From contig NC_044564.1 of NCBI RefSeq assembly GCF_007565055.1, positions 80,124,563 to 80,188,562 of the forward strand: a DNA stretch of 64,000 nt, read 5' to 3'. Positions 57,570-64,000 of this stretch are shown here, one piece after another (position 1 is the first letter of the stretch; every line of letters begins with the position of its first letter). The position numbers and the translations under genes are program-made. The DNA is from Rhinopithecus roxellana. Taxonomy: Eukaryota; Chordata; Mammalia; Primates; Cercopithecidae. The notes under the pieces were generated by a model that had not been told where the DNA came from, ran no database searches, and saw only the letters and a program-made list of their open reading frames with translations.

Positions 57570-58130
57570 AAACAGTTTACTGCTCTAGTTCCCCAACTGC
57601 CCCCAAAGAATCTTAGGGTGCTGCAATAACTCAACAAAGGTGCCACAGATTATTTTTAATTTTCAAAGGAAATATAGTAATACTAGACATTCTGTTGGAT
57701 ACTGTACAAAATATTAGACAGTGGTAGTTCACTGTCTCAACATAAAATCTGGTGTCATTCCCTTCGATAGTGTCTTATCTTTGTGAAGCTCGGCTTTTAG
57801 TGGCTGATGTGTTAAAAAAAAAAAAAAGAAAGAAAGGCAGGTAACCGTTAAGAATTACCTTAGAACAGGGAATGAGGGTGGCTTCTATTCTGATTCTAAG
57901 GTTTGAGAAGCCATGTAGTGCCCAACAGGCACACACATCCAGCCAGTAATTAATTGTGGCTATTTAAGAATGGAATTAAACATATTTTTTTCTTTTAATT
58001 CATATATTTTTTTCAGGTGGTTACTAAGGGCCTAAGTGCATAATAAGTAAAACTGTGAAATATCTCCTTTGCAGTGAAAATATTACTGAGACACTAAGGG
58101 TATCATGAACTGAAAAAGTTTGAAAGCCTT
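57570..58130. mobile_element. Possible hAT-type DNA transposon remnant
   Basis: The left edge 'ctagttccccaactgcccccaaagaatcttagggtgctgc' and right edge 'gggtatcatgaactgaaaaagtttgaaagccttt' look like the decayed inverted ends of a Charlie-type hAT element (GGGTTCCCAAACT-like). A poly-A run lies in the middle (57812-57826). Tentative. Confidence 0.4.
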
Positions 58131-58793
58131 TGTTCAATCCATTAACTAGTACACATCAAACTGCTAGAATGCCAGAAAGACATTTCAAATATAGGGTAAC
58201 CTATTGCAGCCTTGTATCAAACTAGCAGGCCTGGATCACTTAGTAATTGCAATTGAACTTGATCATAATATAGGGTTGTTCATTATACAGTGTTGACCTA
58301 CTCAAGTTTAATCCCTCTAAAATTTCATCACAACATAGGCCTTTTGAAGGATGACTTCAGAAAGAAAACAAGTTTTAAATGAATTTTTAGACTGCCTTCA
58401 ACTCGCATTTGAGTTTTGTCCAATATTCTTTCACCAAAACAAAGTCTTCTTGACTATCACTGTAATACAATCACTACTGTAGCCTACACACGTGGCTCAT
58501 TATGTATAAAATTTTAATGCTTCTATGTCTCTTGAATGCAATGCTTCATTGCTCAGTAGTGACAATGAGGAAGGATTAGTTAAAATAAATGTTTGCTAAA
58601 CAAAAATAGCAAAAGTTCTTATATAAACAACATGGATCATGACAGCAATCACACTGGAATAGCCTAATTTAATTGACAAAGAAAAAGATTTATAAAAATA
58701 ACTTTGCTAGACAAAATTAACACTAAATAATTTGGATAACTAAAGCATCTTCCATAGATATCTGATTTATCAGAAACAAAGGCCATAATTTAA
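58131..58793. other. Unassigned sequence
   Basis: No gene or repeat recognised. Confidence 0.5.
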
Positions 58794-59803
58794 AAAAAAC
58801 ACTTTTATTTTAGGTTCAGGGGTACATGTGCAGATTTGTTATGTAGGCAAACTTGTGTCATGGGGGCTTGTAGTAGAGATTATTTTGTTACCCAGGTACT
58901 AAGCCTAGTACCCAATAGTTACTGGTCCTCTACTGCCTCCCACCTTCAGTCCTCAAGTAGACCCCACTGTCTGTTGTTCCTCTCCCAGTATCCATGTGTT
59001 CTCATCATTTAGCTCCTACGTATATGTGAGAAAATGTGGTATTTGTTCCTGCATTGGTTTGCTAAGGATAATGGCCTCCAGCTCCATCCATGTTCCCACA
59101 AAGGACATGATCTCATTCTTTTTTTATGGCTGCATAGTACTTCATGGTGTATCACATTTTCTTTATCCAGTCTATCATTGATGGGCATTTGGGTTGGTTC
59201 CATGTCTTTGCTGTCGTGAATAGTGCCGCAATGAACATATATGTGCATGTGTCTTTATAGTAGAACAATTTATATTCCTTTGGCTACATATCCAGTAATG
59301 AGATTGCAGGGTCATATGGTAGCTCTGTTTGAACTGTTTGAGGAATTGCTATGCTGCTTTCCACAATGGTTGAACTAATTTGTAATCTCACCAGCAGTGT
59401 ATAAGCATTCCCTTTTCTCCACAACCTCATCAGCATGTTATTTTTGATTTTAATAGCCATTGTGACTGATGTGGAATCATATATCATTATGATTTTGATT
59501 TGCATTTCTCTAATGATTAGTGATATTGAGTCTTTTTTTTCATATGCTTATTGGCTACATGTATGCCTTCTTAGAGAAGTGTCTGCTTGTATCCTTGGCA
59601 TACTTTTTAATAGAGTTGCTTTTTTCTTGTAAATTTGTTTACCTTCCTTATAGATACAGGTTATTAGACTTTTGTTAGATACATAGTTTGCAAATATTTT
59701 CTACCATTCTGTAGATTGTCTGTTTACTCTGTTGATAATTTCTTTTGCTATACAGAAGCTCTGAAGTTTAATTAGATCCCATTTGTCAATTTTTGAAAAG
59801 TCA
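58794..59803 (-). mobile_element. 5'-truncated L1 (3' ~1 kb)
   Basis: Antisense L1 3' UTR and the last ~800 bases of ORF2. The 3' end starts 'cttttattttaggttcaggggtacatgtgcag'; ORF2 blocks include 'ggctgcatagtacttcatggtgta', 'gggcatttgggttggttccatg', 'ccagtaatgagattgcagggtcatatgg' and 'gcagaagctctgaagtttaattagatcccatttgtcaattt'. More diverged than the L1 at 33-39 kb; frames are short and broken. Ends near 59803 by 5' truncation. Confidence 0.92.
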
Positions 59804-60154
59804 TTTTTTACAGATACAAAATATGTTTTATATTCTTTCCCAAGGGCAAATAAATCTTTAAGGATATAGGATGTGAATCCGTGGCTTCATTTAAGAGAAT
59901 AAAAATAGAAAATCCTACAACGGATTTTATAAAATATAAAAATTTGCATTTAGTTCAGCAAAAATTATTAAACCTATTAAAGCCTTTATTGGATATTTAA
60001 ATATTCCTAGTTAAGGCCCTTACATTTGAGAAAATAAATGCTCGCTAGACCCATTACAATGGTCTCTCGTCATTTGAATCAAAGGAAGAGATACATAGCT
60101 CAACCCTCTTAATATATATATACATACACATTGAAGTTGACCTGGCAGAGAGTG

Positions 60155-60157
<3 letters not shown>
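59804..60157. other. Unassigned sequence
   Basis: No gene or repeat recognised. Confidence 0.5.

Positions 60158-60186
<29 letters not shown>
60158..60186. repeat. (CA)n microsatellite
   Basis: About 14 CA units, near-uninterrupted, preceded by an AT-rich 'tatatatatacatacaca' stretch at 60113-60131. Confidence 0.95.
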
Positions 60187-60234
60187 TCACATACAAAACC
60201 AAGACCTATAAAGATAAGAGTCAATACAGTCCAT

Positions 60235-60365
60235 CAATCCATTTATCCATCTACCCATCCATTCATCCAATATTTACCAACAGTCTACTCTGTGCTAGAT
60301 ATTAATTTATTTATTGAAGATAAGGTCCCTTTTGTCATTGAATGTGCAGTCAAATGCACAATTTT
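60235..60365 (+). repeat. Ancient interspersed repeat remnant
   Basis: 'catccattcatccaatatttaccaacagtctactctgtgctagatatt...aaggtcccttttgtcattgaatgtgcagtc', same pattern as at 6876 and 10308. Family not assigned. Confidence 0.4.
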
Positions 60366-60419
60366 CTTAGTTACATGTTACAATAAGCTAAATTGTTCAG
60401 TTCTGAAAATCTCAATCTC

Positions 60420-60537
60420 CAGACTCCACTCTGTAATTCATTAAAGAAGCATCTCTAGGGTACCACCCAGGCATCATTATTATTTTATTAAAGGTGTGCA
60501 GTAATTCCAATGTGCATCCAAGGTTGAGAACCACTTA
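60420..60537 (+). mobile_element. MER5A-type hAT MITE
   Basis: Order 'gaagcatctctagggtaccacccaggcatcattattattttattaaaggtgtgcagtaattccaatgtgcatccaaggttgagaaccactta' matches the 3' part of MER5A/Charlie-type elements, including the TGAGAACCACT terminal repeat. Orientation by memory of the consensus. Confidence 0.65.
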
Positions 60538-61928
60538 AATGGGAAGACAGATGCTGACCATGTAATAACAAATGCCCTGAGTGCTGAGTATTATTGAGAA
60601 CTGTCAAGTCTCCTGTCTAGCTCAAAGAAGTTTCTACTATGTTGTTACTGCCTCTCTTGAGATAATTAGCATTATCATTTAGAGAAATACCGATTAAAAA
60701 GATTTGGGTGTAAAGAATGTCACTTATTTTCAACACTTTGGAGTATAAGGTATTCTCAGAAGTATTTTAGAAGGTTTCTAGGTAAACAGGTCATAGGATT
60801 GTAGATACAGTGAATATAAGCAGTGATTGTAATCTAAAGAAGAAATATTTTCATGACAAAAATGCTGTTCACATCATATGAGTTCTGATTAAAATTGTTA
60901 AGACTTTTTTTTAAATGTTGGCTTTTAAGGTGATATGGTACTCTTACCAAAAGGTTTGGGAAAGATTAGGATGTACCATATTGAGGTTCATTATTAATTT
61001 TGCTTTATTTTATGGTAATTATGCAAATTCATGTTAACCTATTGCTTTAGAAATATAAAGCAAATATGACATAGGCTTATAAACACTTCACAAAATCCTA
61101 CCAATGGCTCCCAAATTACATATCAAAATGATAGTATGTGATAGCTTTAGGTGTTCTAAAACTTCATAATTTTGTATGTGATTTTGCTTCTCAATTCTTT
61201 CAAGTCACAAATGTAGAAATCTTCAAACAGTAGGAGTTAAGGTGAAATTTCAAAATTCATGCTCAAGACACATGGGGTGACATAAGTTTTAAAAACAATA
61301 TTTTCAAACCTATTGTTGTCACTTTAACTATCCCTATCCCCTTAAACACAATAGAACAATCCTGTACACATTTTTTCTTCTTGTTTGACCAATAGAAAAC
61401 AACTTATAAATTTTAAAACATTTTTATAGCTGTTTTTTTACCAATTCATTCTACTGTATGTAAGTTCACACTGAAAACTCTTTTAATATAACTTCATACC
61501 TATCATCTCTTAATTCACAATAAATTTGATAGGAGGTATGTTGTTGTCAGCAGCTAAGAGCAGCCAAATAAAATCTAATGATATCATATAAAAAATAAAA
61601 TACAACTGAGACTTGATCAGCTTGCTGTTGTACATTGCTGAATTTGTACTGCAAACTGGAGCTTTTTGAGTGCAGCAGCTTTTATCATGATTTGACACAT
61701 TTTAAAAGAAATGTACTCACTTATTAAAGGTGTTAACAAACCTACCCAAAACATTCTAAAACTAAGTCTAATAGAAAGAGAAATTCATTCTAACTTTAGT
61801 CCAGAGAACATTCATCTTTTAAACATATCAGTCTAATAGACATCTATAATTCTACTTACCTGTCTTAACCATCTATTTTTTTTTCTTCATTGCCCCAGGT
61901 TGCATTACAAATCTCAGAACCCAAATCT
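60538..61928. other. Unassigned AT-rich sequence
   Basis: No gene or repeat recognised. Confidence 0.5.
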
Positions 61929-61929
61929 A

Positions 61930-61983
<54 letters not shown>

Positions 61984-61991
61984 TGTGTGTG
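61929..61991. repeat. Compound microsatellite (CTCTGT)n(CT)n(GT)n
   Basis: A run of 'tctctg/tctgtc' units changes into pure CT and then about 14 GT units. Purine-pyrimidine strand bias on the left and Z-DNA-type alternation on the right. Confidence 0.95.
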
Positions 61992-62965
61992 TTTATGTGC
62001 AATGCTTTGGAAAAGTTTTTTATCCAAAAAAAAATAACATTTGCCCCCTAAAGTGCTGAACATTTTTGTATTCTCTAACTAAATGTGTTAGACACCAGTT
62101 GAAACACACATATATTTCCACTTCTGAGGTAACAACAAAAGCTTTCTCAAGGAGAACAAGTGAATATGGGTCTGCAAATAATATATGGATCCTTTCTCAC
62201 CTCACAGGTGGACAGAGATCCCTAGAGATTTCTCTGTACTTCTCTGGAACTTGGTTCTGCATGCTGATCAGCAGGCTCCAGGAGGGTTCACAGTGAAGGA
62301 TGGAAACCCTAGGCTAAGAGAGATTGCTTTTGTGTAGTATCAGCACGTAATACTCACACTGTACTCTTTGGGAAATATGACTTGCATTAAGGTATGTGTA
62401 TGTGTGCATACAGAAAAAACATCTATCACCAGAGGTTTGATTTATTGTTGCCAGCATGAGTATCATCATGCTACACAAATGTGCAAGAAAACCTTAAACT
62501 GACCAGGTGATGTTGACTTGAAAGAGAGTTATAAACACGAACTGAGAGATTATGTGATTTCCTGGGTCCCAGGATATTACAATGATGCTTATAGCATTTA
62601 GTTAGATATTTAATCACTTCTAGTGTCTATGAAGAGCTACTGATCTAGAAATAGATTATGGAATTGTCTCCAGAAGAAAGGAATCAATTGTGAATACTTC
62701 ATCCATGCAGTTGTTAAAGTGTCTTAATTGTCATACAACTGCCACAAATACATTTGCTTCTGGCTATTATAAACTAAGCATGCATCAGAGTGGTCCAATA
62801 TACATTACATATTTAAATATATTTTTTTAAATCATTGAATATCATGATGTTCCTCTAATTCCAACCAGGTCTATTTCTCAATCATTTCTCCCTTTGTATT
62901 TTGAAAGACATGACCTCCTAGGTTTGTAGACCCATACCCATGAGACAGTGTAACATGTATAAACT
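61992..62965. other. Unassigned sequence
   Basis: No gene or repeat recognised. Confidence 0.5.
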
Positions 62966-62969
62966 CAAT

Positions 62970-63145
62970 CCTCAAAACTCACTTATTAGATATTGTTCTT
63001 TCTGGCAGCTACAGAAACTGTCTCTGGGAAAGTTGAATGAGTGCCTTACAGTCGCTCTGTTGGTCAGTAGCAACAAGGCACCAACTCCAGGTCAATCTGT
63101 TGTATCATAAAATTGCTGCCTTTAACCACTATACCATGTAGCTAT
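62970..63145 (-). repeat. MIR remnant
   Basis: Antisense MIR-like words: 'gtcgctctgttggtcagtagcaacaaggcaccaactccagg' and the terminal 'gcctttaaccactataccatg'. Confidence 0.6.
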
Positions 63146-64000
63146 TTCTTCATGGGAAACAATTTTAGGCTAGACAAGAACTTCCACAATCCTAAGCAAA
63201 ATCTTTGAGTTGTAAGGAAATTGAGAAATCACATAATCAAACGTTCTACCACTTGCATTATTCCTTTTACCCTATTTCTAAATGATAATCACCCGGTCTC
63301 TGCCTAAATTATCTCTATGTCAGGTGGTCACTTCTCCACTGTCAGACAGCTTTAATGATCAGAAAGCGCATCCTTCTATTGAGCAGAAATCTTCCTCCCA
63401 GAAGCTCTTACTATCAGATCCTATTTCTAACCTCTGAAGAGGTACTAGGCAAGTTTACTTCCTCTTCCACTGAGTGATGATATTGTATCTTAAAACAGAA
63501 ATATGGGGTAGGGGTAAAAACTGCTCTGATAATTTTAAAAGGGCTATACACTAACTTCAAAGTAAGAAATATTTATTAATTATTTAAATATACATATCTA
63601 GGCTCCTATGCAATCAATTTCACTAAATGACTGTGGCATTAATGCATTCAAGAATAGAATATATTAATATCATTTGTTGTAATCTATCCCCGAAGCAGAG
63701 ATCATGGTGAGCAATTGGAATAGCCAATAGCTAAAACAGATAAAATATATCTAGCTTTTGAATTTATGGTTTTTTCGGGTTTGCAAAGTGAGTTAAGCAC
63801 GCTTATTCTATAGGCTTAAAATCAACCATCTGTCAAATGGGAACAGTTGGAAAATACAACCTTTTATTAGTTAAACCTCTAGAAGCCTTTCAGATACAGA
63901 AAAAAAGGCAAAAAAGAAAAAAGGAAAAAGAAAAAAACAGGACTAATACTTCTCAATCTTTTCGAGGATACAATTTTGTTATATGGTCTATGTTGTGGCT
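63146..64000. other. Unassigned AT-rich sequence
   Basis: No gene or repeat recognised. A purine-rich A/G tract lies at 63897-63939. Confidence 0.5.

Noticed and set aside
59009..59248. Frames of 60-79 codons on both strands around 59 kb
   Set aside because: They are remnants and shadows of the 3' end of a 5'-truncated L1 ORF2.

Overview
This window is primate nuclear DNA and reads as a gene-poor, AT-rich, repeat-laden intergenic or intronic segment. No intact host protein-coding gene, tRNA, rRNA or CRISPR array could be supported. Primate origin is clear from at least 14 Alu elements, an L1PA-lineage L1, an LTR7-like and another ERV1 LTR, MaLR LTRs (MST, MLT1) and a MADE1 element. Two young Alus (13854-14142 minus, 16866-17175 plus) carry base changes that I associate from memory with the Old World monkey AluYR group (CTCAAGCC, GAGACGGGCGG, GGCGAGGTGG or AACTAGCC, and GATCCGGCCAC). 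Both have long perfect target-site duplications. The best guess is therefore a cercopithecid monkey such as a macaque, baboon or vervet, not human. This is an inference that an alignment to AluYR consensus sequences would settle.

Layout. 1-3240: old LTR pieces, an L1M ORF1 remnant, a MIR, then an antisense L1M piece split by three tandem Alus. 3241-14300: mostly unassigned sequence with two Alus, MIR remnants, an L1 ORF1 fragment and a Tigger-type DNA transposon (13072-13543). 14310-18180: L1M sequence hit by an AluS, a solo MLT1 LTR and an AluYR-type element. 18181-30339: unassigned sequence with Alus, MIRs, L2 and an L1M 3' end. 30340-39360: the densest part, with a solo ERV1 LTR, an MST LTR containing a nested LTR7-like solo LTR, and an L2 split by a full-length (~6.2 kb) antisense L1. 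39582-49580: MLT1 LTRs, L2, Alus, a MADE1 hairpin and an antisense L1M. 50230-51743: MaLR internal sequence followed by its 3' LTR. 51744-64000: MIRs, hAT-type remnants, a 5'-truncated antisense L1 and microsatellites.

The only recognisable protein-coding content belongs to the L1 at about 33.0-39.15 kb. ORF1 has a GTG in place of the start codon, an in-frame stop and a frameshift. ORF2 has lost its ATG, has several single-base frameshifts and has a changed endonuclease active-site residue. The copy cannot make working proteins. On the opposite strand, a long open frame starts in the L1 5' UTR, in the region of the described ORF0, and runs out of the L1 into flanking L2 sequence.

I did not find a convincing previously undescribed system. 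The items most worth checking are the MADE1 hairpin (mir-548 type), the ORF0-like readthrough frame, a candidate minus-strand exon with consensus splice sites (4752-4910), the nested LTR7-like-in-MST insertion, and the two lineage-diagnostic Alus. Subfamily names throughout are from memory of consensus sequences and were not computed.
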